A stretch of DNA of 64,000 bases from Geobacter sp. FeAm09 (lineage in GTDB: Bacteria; Desulfobacterota; Desulfuromonadia; Geobacterales; Pseudopelobacteraceae), in assembly GCF_008330225.1 (NCBI RefSeq), contig NZ_CP042466.1, forward strand, positions 496,001 through 560,000, in the 5' to 3' direction. Shown here piece by piece: positions 30,316 through 37,296 of this stretch. Made by a program: the position numbers and the translations under genes. Under the pieces are notes generated by a model, which ran no database searches, had not been told where the DNA came from, and saw only the letters and a list, made by a program, of their open reading frames with translations. Numbering within the stretch: position 1 is the first letter of the stretch; every line of letters starts with the position of its first letter.

Positions 30316-31472
30316 CAGAACGCCTCTTCGTAGATGACTTCGATATCCCGCTGGCTGGGGCGTCGCGGGTTGGTGACCATGCAGGCGTCCCGCAGCGCGT
30401 TGGCCGCCAGGTCACCCAGGTCGCCGCTCCGTACGCCCCGGTCCCCCAACCCCCCGGAGATGCCCGCTGCCGTGCGCAGCCGGTGCACCTCGGCGAACAG
30501 CGCCGCCCGGCACTCCCCTCGGTCCATGCTCCCGGTATCGAGGCCGAGTGCCTGCCCCACATCGCGGTAACGGTCCCCGGCCTCGGCGAAGTTGTAGGAA
30601 ATGACGTGTTCGAGCAGCATGGCATTGCACTCACCGTGGGGCAGGTCAAGACGCCCCCCCAGGCTGTGTGCCATGGCGTGCACCGCGCCCAGGCTGGCGT
30701 TGGAGAAGGCCAGCCCGGCCTCAAGGCTCCCCAGCATCATCTGGCTGCGGTGGTCCAGATCGTCCGGCGCGGCGATGGAGGCAAGCAGGTGGCGCGCGAT
30801 CAGGCGGATCGCCTGGAGGGCGTGGTTGTCGGTGAGGGGGGAATGGGCGTTGGAAACGTAGGCCTCGATGGCGTGCACCAGGGCATCCATGCCGGTGCAC
30901 GCGGTGAGGTAGGCGTCCATGGTGGTCAGGGTCTGGGGGTCGATGATGGCCACGTCCGGGACCACCGCCTTGCTGATGATCGCGATCTTGGTGAGGCGCA
31001 CCCGGTCGGAAATGATGGCGAACTGGGAAACGTCGGCCGACGTTCCGGCGGTGGTGGGGATGCAGAGCAGCGGCGGCATGGGAACCGGAATCCTGTCGAT
31101 CCCCTCGTAATCAAGGATGTTTCCCCGGTTGGACACCACGATGCCGATACCCTTGGCGCAATCCAGCGGGCTGCCGCCCCCCACCGCCACGATCAGGTCG
31201 CAAGCCGCGCTTCGGTGCACTTCGGCGCCGGACATGACCTCTTCGGTGCGCGGATTCGGCGAAACCCCCGAGAAGAGCACGTGGCAGACACCCGCATCGT
31301 TGAGCGCCGCCAGCACGCGTTCGGTCCACCCGGCCGCCATCACGCCGGGGTCCGAAACCACGAGGGCCTTGCGGGCGCCGTACAGGGCAGCGTACTGGCC
31401 GGCCCGCTCAATGGCACCGGTACCGAAGATGATCTCGGGCGCTACGAACTTCCGCAGTTCCATCGCACTCAT
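30315..31472 (-). CDS. Iron-containing alcohol dehydrogenase
   Basis: 385 residues. Type III (Fe-ADH) fold: NAD-binding GGGSPLDCAKGI (about 92-103), the TTAGTSADVSQFAII segment, and the metal-ligand region with D-x3-H types (GMDALVHAIEAYVSN, AMAHSLGGRLDLPHGECNA). It interconverts an alcohol and aldehyde or ketone with NAD(P)H. The ATG at 31472 has GGGAGGAG upstream; the longer frame upstream has no ribosome site. Coupled to the downstream kinase gene. Confidence 0.93.
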   Translation of the reverse strand: MSAMELRKFVAPEIIFGTGAIERAGQYAALYGARKALVVSDPGVMAAGWTERVLAALNDAGVCHVLFSGVSPNPRTEEVMSGAEVHRSAACDLIVAVGGGSPLDCAKGIGIVVSNRGNILDYEGIDRIPVPMPPLLCIPTTAGTSADVSQFAIISDRVRLTKIAIISKAVVPDVAIIDPQTLTTMDAYLTACTGMDALVHAIEAYVSNAHSPLTDNHALQAIRLIARHLLASIAAPDDLDHRSQMMLGSLEAGLAFSNASLGAVHAMAHSLGGRLDLPHGECNAMLLEHVISYNFAEAGDRYRDVGQALGLDTGSMDRGECRAALFAEVHRLRTAAGISGGLGDRGVRSGDLGDLAANALRDACMVTNPRRPSQRDIEVIYEEAF

Positions 31473-31656
31473 CCGTATCTCCTCCCGTCTGCCGGCTTCA
31501 CGGTAAAAACTGATAACAATTACGGTGTTATAAGGGAAATGCGTCATGGCGGCGTTTCTGTATAAACAACAATATAGAACAAGGTTACATTAAAATCCAC
31601 ATATAAATATACGCCTACCCATCTCGGTCAAGCCGGTCGGCGAAGAGGCCGCGAAA

Positions 31657-31680
31657 GGGGCCTGCCGTGCGGCAGGCCCC
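31657..31680. terminator. Strong GC hairpin downstream of the small protein gene
   Basis: Perfect 10-bp stem GGGGCCTGCC / GGCAGGCCCC with a GTGC loop, 21 bases after the stop at 31701 on the minus strand. The T-tract is weak (TTTCG), so termination strength is uncertain. The rest of 31473-31656 holds no gene and probably contains the alcohol dehydrogenase promoter in an AT-rich patch (31560-31610). Confidence 0.55.
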
Positions 31681-31700
31681 CATGGGTACTGACGGTGTGT

Positions 31701-31898
31701 TCAGTGGGTGACCTCGGAGCATTCCCTGCGTTCCCACGAATCCAGTTCGCCGTTTTCAAGCCGCACCTGAATGGTTTCGCCGGCGTAGGTGCAGCCGAAC
31801 GAATAGCCGAGTTGCCCATTCTTCAGGTTGCGGAGGGGCACGTGTTCTTCGCGCTGCTCGGTCCAGTAGCAGACCTGGTCGTATTGATTCGTCTTCAT
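31701..31898 (-). CDS. Small hypothetical protein, 65 residues
   Basis: Opens MKTNQYDQVCYWTEQREEHV and is rich in polar and aromatic residues with two Cys (about 10 and 36) plus one near the end. A GGGGGAAA ribosome site precedes the ATG and codon third positions are GC-rich, supporting a real gene. No domain recognised. Possibly a small SH3-like beta protein (G-YSFGCTYAGETIQVRL). Its promoter would lie in 31899-32069, shared with the divergent Cys-rich gene. Confidence 0.6.
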   Translation of the reverse strand: MKTNQYDQVCYWTEQREEHVPLRNLKNGQLGYSFGCTYAGETIQVRLENGELDSWERRECSEVTH

Positions 31899-32069
31899 GG
31901 CATTTTCCCCCTTCTGGATTTATTGTATCTCCCCGGGCCGCGCTCTGCAAGCCCCCGCCCTTTCCCGGCCGGCTGCGCCGCAAAGTTGCCCACATGTTAT
32001 CCTTTTTCCACCTGACCGTAACAATCCGCAGGTAAGTAGATTGCCATAAACATGCAAAGGAGCATCGCC

Positions 32070-32252
32070 ATGAAAATTCGCCCCGATGAAGACTATTACT
32101 ACTGGTGTTGCGATTGGTGCGACACGGAAAATCTCGTCCTCTGGGCGCGGCTGCACACCGGCGCCTACTGCGGCGCCTGCCACCGCCCCCTGGCCCTGCC
32201 CGACAACCCGGGCATCGCCACCGACACCTCCATCGCCGCGGGTCTCTGCTGA
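32070..32252 (+). CDS. Small Cys-rich zinc-ribbon-like protein, 60 residues
   Basis: Four Cys in two clusters (CCDWC and CGAC) with the spacing of a rubredoxin-knuckle or zinc ribbon, preceded by acidic and aromatic residues (DEDYYYW). The ATG has AAGGAG seven bases upstream. The C-terminal tail ends in Cys. Function unknown; such proteins often bind Zn or Fe. Divergent from the small gene at 31701. Confidence 0.6.
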   Translation: MKIRPDEDYYYWCCDWCDTENLVLWARLHTGAYCGACHRPLALPDNPGIATDTSIAAGLC

Positions 32253-32420
32253 CGCGGCGGGTTGCCGGGCACCCCCTCGCACATTTACGTCTGGATATAA
32301 CCTGAAACCCTGGTATGATGCTGGGGCAACTCCATGGACGGTGCCCGCCCGGGAGGCCGTCCTCACTCTGCCAAAGGTATGCTGCCCGCCGCTGTGGCCG
32401 GCAGCGGAACGTCCGGACCC

Positions 32421-33290
32421 ATGCCCACCACGTTTCTGATCATCAACCCCGCTTCCGGCAGTTTCAGCCGCCGGCGCATCGCGCAGGTGGTTCACAGCCT
32501 CACGCGTGCCGGTCTGCCGCCGATCATCCATCCGGTCAGGAACCCCGCCGAGGCGTACCCCTGCTGCCAGGCCATCCGCCGGGTGCGCGAACATCCCTTC
32601 ATCATCGTTGCCGCCGGAGACGGCACGTTCAACGCCGTCTTGAACGGGCTCGGCCCCGGACCGGCAACCCTGGCGGTACTCCCCCTGGGCACGTCCAACG
32701 TCCTGGCCGCCGAACTGGGGATCGCCTCCCTTGCGGACGGCATCGCCCGGATATGCGCAGGCAAGACCGGGCCGCTGGCGACGGGGCTCCTGGAGTTTGA
32801 CGCGGGCCGCCGCTATTTCGCCCTCATGGCGGGCAGCGGTCTGGACGGCGCCGTGGTGGGCGGTGTCAGGGCGGGGGAAAAGCGGGTGCTGAAACAGGGG
32901 GCCTATGCCCTGTCGGCTTTCAGGGCGGCGCTTGGGTGGGACCGGGGTATGCAGGAGATCGTCGCGGACGGGAAGTGCTGCCTCTGCCACACCGCGGTGG
33001 TGTGCAACGCCTCGCGCTATGGGGGGAACTTCAGGCTTTCGCCCGGCAGCAGCCTGTTCCGCAGCGGCTTTGAAATCGCCTGCGTTACGAAGGCCGACAG
33101 GCGGGGATACCTGGCGATTGCCCGCAACCTCTTCCTGGGGCGGCCGATGCCGGATACGGCCATTACCTGGCTCACCGCCACCGAGATCGAACTGCGGGGA
33201 ACGAAGCCGATCCAGCTCGATGGGGATTTCGTCGGCCACGGTCCGGCGCGCATCACGGCTGTGGCCGATTTTGCCCGGCTCATCATGTAG
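32421..33290 (+). CDS. Diacylglycerol kinase-family lipid kinase
   Basis: 289 residues. The catalytic domain shows NPASGSFSRR, then AAGDGTFNAVLNG, then PLGTSNVLAAELG, and a C-terminal beta-rich domain with LDGDFVG. This is the YegS/DagK-type fold that phosphorylates diacylglycerol or a related lipid with ATP. The start at 32421 matches the family N-terminus although no clear ribosome site is seen. The region before it (32253-32420) holds no other gene. Confidence 0.87.
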   Translation: MPTTFLIINPASGSFSRRRIAQVVHSLTRAGLPPIIHPVRNPAEAYPCCQAIRRVREHPFIIVAAGDGTFNAVLNGLGPGPATLAVLPLGTSNVLAAELGIASLADGIARICAGKTGPLATGLLEFDAGRRYFALMAGSGLDGAVVGGVRAGEKRVLKQGAYALSAFRAALGWDRGMQEIVADGKCCLCHTAVVCNASRYGGNFRLSPGSSLFRSGFEIACVTKADRRGYLAIARNLFLGRPMPDTAITWLTATEIELRGTKPIQLDGDFVGHGPARITAVADFARLIM

Positions 33291-33376
33291 CCCGGCTCCC
33301 CCCGGCTGCCCGCATGCCCGGGGGCCGGCAGCGGAAGCGCTCCCGTTGCGCCGACCCGCCCCGTTTATTTTGCCCC

Positions 33377-33405
33377 TTGACAGACAGCCCGCAAGAACGT
33401 ATTGT
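33377..33405 (+). promoter_or_regulatory. Sigma-70 type promoter of perR
   Basis: TTGACA at 33377-33382 and TATTGT at 33400-33405 with a 17-base spacer, pointing at the PerR gene. The predicted start of transcription lies in the palindrome at 33415. Confidence 0.65.
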
Positions 33406-33414
33406 CTCTTCGCT

Positions 33415-33427
33415 AGGAATGATTCCT
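33415..33427. promoter_or_regulatory. PerR/Fur-type operator over the transcription start
   Basis: Perfect palindrome AGGAATGATTCCT (6-bp arms, centre G), similar in plan to the ATNAT core of PerR and Fur boxes. Placed about 10 bases past the -10 box, so the regulator would block its own promoter. Confidence 0.6.
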
Positions 33428-33442
33428 GATTAGGGGCAGGCC

Positions 33443-33871
33443 ATCAAACGGGAACAGATCAAAAAAAGCATTATCCAGGGGCTCAGGGACAGGGGGTTGA
33501 AACTGACCTCCCAGCGCCTTGAGATCATAGGCGTGCTTACCCGCGACAGAAGCCATCCTTCCGCCCTGACCATCTTCAAGAAGGCGCGGGAGAAGTACCC
33601 CAACATAAGCCTGTCCACGGTGTACTATACCCTGGCCCTCCTCAAAAAGCACCGGCTGATCAGGGAGCTGGAGTTCGAAACCATGGACAACCGGTATGAT
33701 ATGGACACGGCCAGCCATCTCAACCTGATCTGCACCAATTGCGGAAGGATCGAGGACTTTGCCGACGCCGCGCCCGTACCGCCCGAGGTGGTGGAGCGCG
33801 ACACCGGCTTTGCCCCCCACGACATGCGTTTCGAGTATTACGGGCTGTGCCGGCAGTGCCGCACGTCCTAG
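33443..33871 (+). CDS. Fur-family peroxide/metal regulator (PerR-like), probably with a non-standard start codon
   Basis: The recognised part has the Fur winged helix (GLKLTSQRLEIIGVL, then SLSTVYYTLALLKK) and a metal-binding dimerisation domain with CTNCG and CRQC, the structural Zn site. Reading from the first usual start codon (TTG at 33497) would lack most of helix 1. The frame continues upstream as IKREQIKKSIIQGLRDRG to ATC at 33443, with a stop (TAG) four codons before. No ATG, GTG or TTG lies between. AGGGG sits seven bases before the ATC, so an ATC start (142 residues, normal length) is my best reading; ATT at 33470 is an alternative. A rubrerythrin gene follows, fitting PerR. Confidence 0.8.
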   Translation: MKREQIKKSIIQGLRDRGLKLTSQRLEIIGVLTRDRSHPSALTIFKKAREKYPNISLSTVYYTLALLKKHRLIRELEFETMDNRYDMDTASHLNLICTNCGRIEDFADAAPVPPEVVERDTGFAPHDMRFEYYGLCRQCRTS

Positions 33872-34001
33872 TGTCTTTTGCCGGACAGACCGGAACCGTT
33901 CCTGCTTGCCCCGGAGTTTCCCGCTTCATCCATAAACGCCGAAATTGCCCGCAGCATTCCTCCGAAGGAACCCACACCAACCACAGAAAGGAACAGGACA
34001 G

Positions 34002-34574
34002 ATGACATTGAAAGGAAGCCGCACCGAGAAAAACATCCTCACCGCATTCGCCGGCGAAAGCCAGGCCCGCAACCGCTACACCTATTTTGCCGCCCAGGCG
34101 AAAAAGGACGGCTACGTGCAGATCGCCGAGATCTTCGAGGAAACGGCCAATCAGGAGAAGGAGCACGCCAAGCGGCTGTTCAAGTTCCTGGAGGGGGGCG
34201 ATGTGGAGATCACCGCCGCTTTCCCGGCCGGTGTGATCGGCACCACCGCGGAAAACCTGCTGGCCTCCGCCCAGGGGGAGAACCACGAGCAGACGGAGAT
34301 GTACCCCGAATTCGCCGCCATTGCCAAGGAAGAGGGCTTCCCGGCGCTGGCCGCCGTGTTCACGGCCATCGCCGTTGCCGAAAAACAGCATGAAAAACGC
34401 TTCCGGGCCCTTTTGGCCAATATCGAGAACGACCGGGTGTTCCGGCGGGACGAGCCGGTGGTCTGGAGATGCCGTAACTGCGGCTACCTCCACGAAGGGC
34501 CCGCCGCCCTGGAGCTGTGCCCCGCCTGCGCCCATCCGAAAGCCCATTTCGAACTGCTGGCCGAAAACTACTGA
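34002..34574 (+). CDS. Rubrerythrin
   Basis: 190 residues. A ferritin-like diiron four-helix domain ([27 protein letters not shown], and the later [12 protein letters not shown] and EKQHEKRF ligand sets) is followed by a rubredoxin-like C-terminus with CRNCGY and CPAC. It reduces hydrogen peroxide with electrons from rubredoxin, a main anaerobe defence. Located 130 bases after the PerR-like gene and likely in its regulon. The ribosome site AAAGGAACAGG precedes the ATG. Confidence 0.95.
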   Translation: MTLKGSRTEKNILTAFAGESQARNRYTYFAAQAKKDGYVQIAEIFEETANQEKEHAKRLFKFLEGGDVEITAAFPAGVIGTTAENLLASAQGENHEQTEMYPEFAAIAKEEGFPALAAVFTAIAVAEKQHEKRFRALLANIENDRVFRRDEPVVWRCRNCGYLHEGPAALELCPACAHPKAHFELLAENY

Positions 34575-34704
34575 CCCGCAGCAGCAACCGCCCGCAGCGG
34601 AAGGGAACACACCGCGCCCCCCGCCATGCCTTTAGCGCACTGGTGAAGCGCCGTTCCCGGTGTGGACCTTGCCGCTGCGCGAAGGCTGCCGCCGTAACGA
34701 AACC

Positions 34705-34753
34705 GCCCCTGTTTCCGCCCGGTACCGGCGGGAAACAGGGGCTTTGCTTTTTT
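34705..34753 (+). terminator. Intrinsic terminator after rubrerythrin
   Basis: A 12-bp stem GCCCCTGTTTCC / GGAAACAGGGGC enclosing a further GC palindrome, then TTTGCTTTTTT. It also ends the convergent minus-strand operon, whose last stop codon (34752) overlaps the T-tract. Bases 34575-34704 contain no gene. Confidence 0.8.
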
Positions 34754-35306
34754 ACCCTGGGGGAGTGCCGTCGCGGCGGTAGATGGCCGCCAGGGCGTGG
34801 CTGCGGTAGTAATGGCTGACCCGCCGCATCCCGTGGGGAGCGAGCATGAGGTCCAGCTCGCCGTGGCTCAGGGTCTTGGCGCACGTGCCGGGCGACAGGC
34901 GGGCGTCGCAGGAGTGCCCGCACACCTCGTCCGGCCGGCGGCAGCGCACCTCCATCATCAGGTAGCCGCCCGGCTTCAGGTTGGCGACGGCGGTCTGCAG
35001 GTAGGCGTGCCGCTCCTCCTCTGCCATGATGATATTGAAGACATAGGTGGAAAGCACCAGATCAACGCCCAAGCGGCTGCCGGAAAGCTCGTCCGTGGCC
35101 AGCAGGCGCTTCACCTGCCGGGCGGCGGGGCGGCTGCGCAGCTTTGCCACCTGTTCCGGCAGGTCCGCCGCATAGACCGTAAAACCCCGCTCCGAGAGAT
35201 AGCAGGCGTTACGCATGGTGCCGGTGCCGTAGTCCAGCACCTTCACGGCGCGCTGGGTTTTGAAGAAGCGGCTGTAACGCCGCACGCTTTCGGCTGCTGC
35301 GCACAT
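34752..35306 (-). CDS. Class I SAM-dependent methyltransferase, last gene of the iron operon
   Basis: 184 residues. SAM motif VLDYGTGTMRNACYLSERG (about 23-41), an acidic residue after strand 2 (YAADLP), and a motif IV region (LVLSTYVFNII). Later Cys residues (CRRPDEVCGHSC, about 120-131, plus a further Cys) might bind a metal. The substrate is unknown. It is in the same frame as the Fur-like gene upstream, separated by a TGA and five codons, and has its own strong ribosome site (GGGAGAAGG). Confidence 0.78.
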   Translation of the reverse strand: MCAAAESVRRYSRFFKTQRAVKVLDYGTGTMRNACYLSERGFTVYAADLPEQVAKLRSRPAARQVKRLLATDELSGSRLGVDLVLSTYVFNIIMAEEERHAYLQTAVANLKPGGYLMMEVRCRRPDEVCGHSCDARLSPGTCAKTLSHGELDLMLAPHGMRRVSHYYRSHALAAIYRRDGTPPG

Positions 35307-35321
35307 GGAACCTTCTCCCTC

Positions 35322-35600
35322 TCAGTTCGTCTCTTCCGCAACCGACCCATAGCGGGTCGGGCCCCCGTCCGCGCGAATGTCCCTGGCGAGCCCCGATCCG
35401 GCAAGCAGTTTCAGGGTGCGGTACACCGTGACGTAACCTATGGCGTGGCCTTGGGCCCGCAACTCCCGGAAGAACTCGTCCGCGCTCAGCCCGTGCCCGT
35501 GGGCAAGGAACGCCGTCAGGATGAGCCGCCGCTGCCGGGTCAGCTTGAGGCCCCGGGCGCCCAGGTAATCGTAAAATTGCCGGTCATGGTCCGGTCTCAC
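35322..35600 (-). CDS. Fur-like DNA-binding domain only (92 residues), metal-binding half missing
   Basis: The winged helix of Fur is intact (GLKLTRQRRLILTAFL, then IGYVTVYRTLKLLAGSGL, then GPTRYGS), but the protein ends there. Normal Fur proteins continue for 45-60 residues with His/Cys metal sites; this one has no Cys. It could be a natural mini-regulator, a dominant-negative partner of Fur, or a decayed gene. Starts at GTG (35600), overlapping the HD-GYP gene by 17 bases; GGGGGG lies just upstream. Being part of a Fur-box-controlled operon, it may feed back on it. Confidence 0.8.
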   Translation of the reverse strand: MRPDHDRQFYDYLGARGLKLTRQRRLILTAFLAHGHGLSADEFFRELRAQGHAIGYVTVYRTLKLLAGSGLARDIRADGGPTRYGSVAEETN

Positions 35601-36354
35601 AGGCCCCCCTTTCTTTCCTGCGCAGCGGCCGGATGGACGATGCCGGCACTTCCGGCGCCAAGGGCGCCTCCGGGACGACGAGCAGCACCGTGCGCACCTC
35701 GTCCCGCATCCTCGCCAGAGCCCGTGCCACGGCAGGGTCGAACTGGGTCCCGGAGCAGCGGCCGATCTCGGCGACCGCCTCCTCGAAGCTGCACCCCGGC
35801 CGGTAGGGACGGTCCCGCAGCAGGGCCGAAAGGGTGTCGGCCACCGCCACGATCCGTGCCCCCAGGGGGATGGCTTTGCCGCCCATGCCGGAAGGATACC
35901 CCCTGCCGTCGTAGCGCTCGTGGTGGCTGAGGATGATGTCGGCCACGTCTCCCGGGCGGTTGAACGCAGGTACCGGGCGCACGATCTCCGCCCCCATCTC
36001 GGGATGCCGTCTCATCCAGGACCACTCCTCCTCGTCCAGGGCTCCCTGCTTGTTCAATACGGCATCGGGGATGCCGATCTTGCCGATGTCGTGCAGGTGC
36101 CCGGCGATGTGGATCACCTCCACGAGACCGGGGGAAAGCCCCATGCCGGCCGCCAGGATGCGGCCGACCTCGGCCACATCGCGGGAATGGTGGTAGAGCT
36201 GCGGGTCCTTGGCATCCACGGCGTTGCCCAGCGCCTCGGCGAACTGGTGCAGGGTGGGGCAGGCGGCGGCGCAGGCCGTCTGCCCGGAAGCGGCTCCGGG
36301 AAGCGGCGTGCCGTTGGACGTGGCGCCGGGTCTGTTCCCCAGGAGTTTCAGCAT
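35584..36354 (-). CDS. HD-GYP domain cyclic-di-GMP phosphodiesterase
   Basis: 256 residues. The HD-GYP domain (about 40-215) has HSRDVAEVG, the catalytic HLHDIGKIGIPD, the HPEMGAEI segment and HHERYDGRGYPSG, so the metal site and GYP motif are intact. The N-terminus is short and has no sensor domain. It breaks c-di-GMP to GMP. It overlaps the stop of the FeoA-GGDEF gene by seven bases, so synthesis and breakdown enzymes are made together. Confidence 0.92.
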   Translation of the reverse strand: MLKLLGNRPGATSNGTPLPGAASGQTACAAACPTLHQFAEALGNAVDAKDPQLYHHSRDVAEVGRILAAGMGLSPGLVEVIHIAGHLHDIGKIGIPDAVLNKQGALDEEEWSWMRRHPEMGAEIVRPVPAFNRPGDVADIILSHHERYDGRGYPSGMGGKAIPLGARIVAVADTLSALLRDRPYRPGCSFEEAVAEIGRCSGTQFDPAVARALARMRDEVRTVLLVVPEAPLAPEVPASSIRPLRRKERGACETGP

Positions 36355-37097
36355 AACGCCACCCGGTTCCTCCCCTCCCGCTTGGCGCGGTACAGCGCCG
36401 CATCGGCGTCCGCAACCAGGCGGGCGAAATCCTTCCCCGGGGGGACCGCGGCGCCGCCGATGCTGACCGTGACCAGGCCGCACCGGTCGAAGGGGGGGAA
36501 CAGCGCCGCGGCGACCCGTTCCCGAAAGCGTTCCGCAATGCGCTGCGCCTCTTCGGCCAGCGTCCCCCGCAACAGGATCAGGAATTCCTCGCCGCCCCAG
36601 CGGCACAAAAGGTCGGAACGGCGCAGCCCCTGGCGGGTAAGGTCGCAGAACCTCTTCAGGACGCTGTCGCCGGCTTCGTGACCGTAGGTGTCGTTGATGG
36701 TCTTGAAGTGGTCGAGATCGGCCATGAGGAGCGCCAGCGGCAGGCCCTCGCGGGAGAAGCGCTCGACCTCGCTGCGCATGATGGTCCCGGCGGCATGGCG
36801 GTTGAGGCAGCCGGTCAGATTGTCGTAATGGGCCATATCCCGGATGATCTCGAAATGTTCCTTGATGGGGCGCACCATGATGTGGGCGGCCAGGCCGGCA
36901 TCGAAGGCGAGGCGCGTACCGTCGGCGGCGATCACCGCCTTGCGGGAAGCCAGCGGGTCGTAGTACAGAAGGTCGATCAGTTTGCCTTCCCTGAGCCCCA
37001 TGTTCTTCAGTTGTCTGATCTCAGGTGTCGTCTCGCTGAGGGAAACGACCTCCGCCGTTTCCCCCACAAACATCTCATCTGCGAATATCAGGGGCAT
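36348..37097 (-). CDS. FeoA-like domain fused to a GGDEF diguanylate cyclase
   Basis: 249 residues. Residues about 12-76 read as a FeoA/SH3-like domain (AEVVSLSETTPEIRQLKNMG, then L-REGKLIDLL, and later G-T-R-LAFD), aligning by eye with the FeoA proteins of this operon. From about 85 follows a GGDEF domain (DNLTGCLNRHA, then the active-site RWGGEEF). The inhibitory RxxD is not obvious (RRSD lies at the expected position, five residues before GGEEF). This joins an iron-transport accessory fold to c-di-GMP synthesis. The ATG has GGGAGGG upstream. The neighbours feoB and HD-GYP support an iron-c-di-GMP link. Confidence 0.85.
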   Translation of the reverse strand: MPLIFADEMFVGETAEVVSLSETTPEIRQLKNMGLREGKLIDLLYYDPLASRKAVIAADGTRLAFDAGLAAHIMVRPIKEHFEIIRDMAHYDNLTGCLNRHAAGTIMRSEVERFSREGLPLALLMADLDHFKTINDTYGHEAGDSVLKRFCDLTRQGLRRSDLLCRWGGEEFLILLRGTLAEEAQRIAERFRERVAAALFPPFDRCGLVTVSIGGAAVPPGKDFARLVADADAALYRAKREGRNRVALC

Positions 37098-37166
37098 TGC
37101 ATCCCTCCCGGCGCTCCGGCGGCGGGGCGTCCACCACCCGCCGCCGGGCTAACCTGCCATCCCGTC

Positions 37167-37295
37167 TCACCGCTCGCCGCAACTGCCGCCGTCGCAACCG
37201 TGGCAATGCCCCTTTTTCTTCCAGAGGGAGCGGTAGAGCAGCCAAGCCGCGCCGACCAGTATGGCGGCCATCAGCACGATATCCCATGTTCCCAT
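37167..37295 (-). CDS. FeoB-associated Cys-rich membrane protein, 42 residues
   Basis: The protein opens MGTWDIVLMAAILVGAAW (one membrane helix, about 5-22), then Lys-rich KKKG and a Cys cluster C-HGC-DGGSC near the C-terminus. This is the known small FeoB-associated Cys-rich type found after feoB. Its start is one base past the feoB stop (TGACATG). The three Cys may bind iron at the cytosolic mouth of FeoB. Confidence 0.85.
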   Translation of the reverse strand: MGTWDIVLMAAILVGAAWLLYRSLWKKKGHCHGCDGGSCGER

Positions 37296-37296
37296 G

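Noticed and set aside
35304-35330. TGA between the Fur-like gene and the methyltransferase, in one frame, as a second selenocysteine site
   Set aside because: The downstream gene has its own ATG with a strong GGGAGAAGG site, no stem-loop of SECIS shape follows the TGA, and there is no Cys context.
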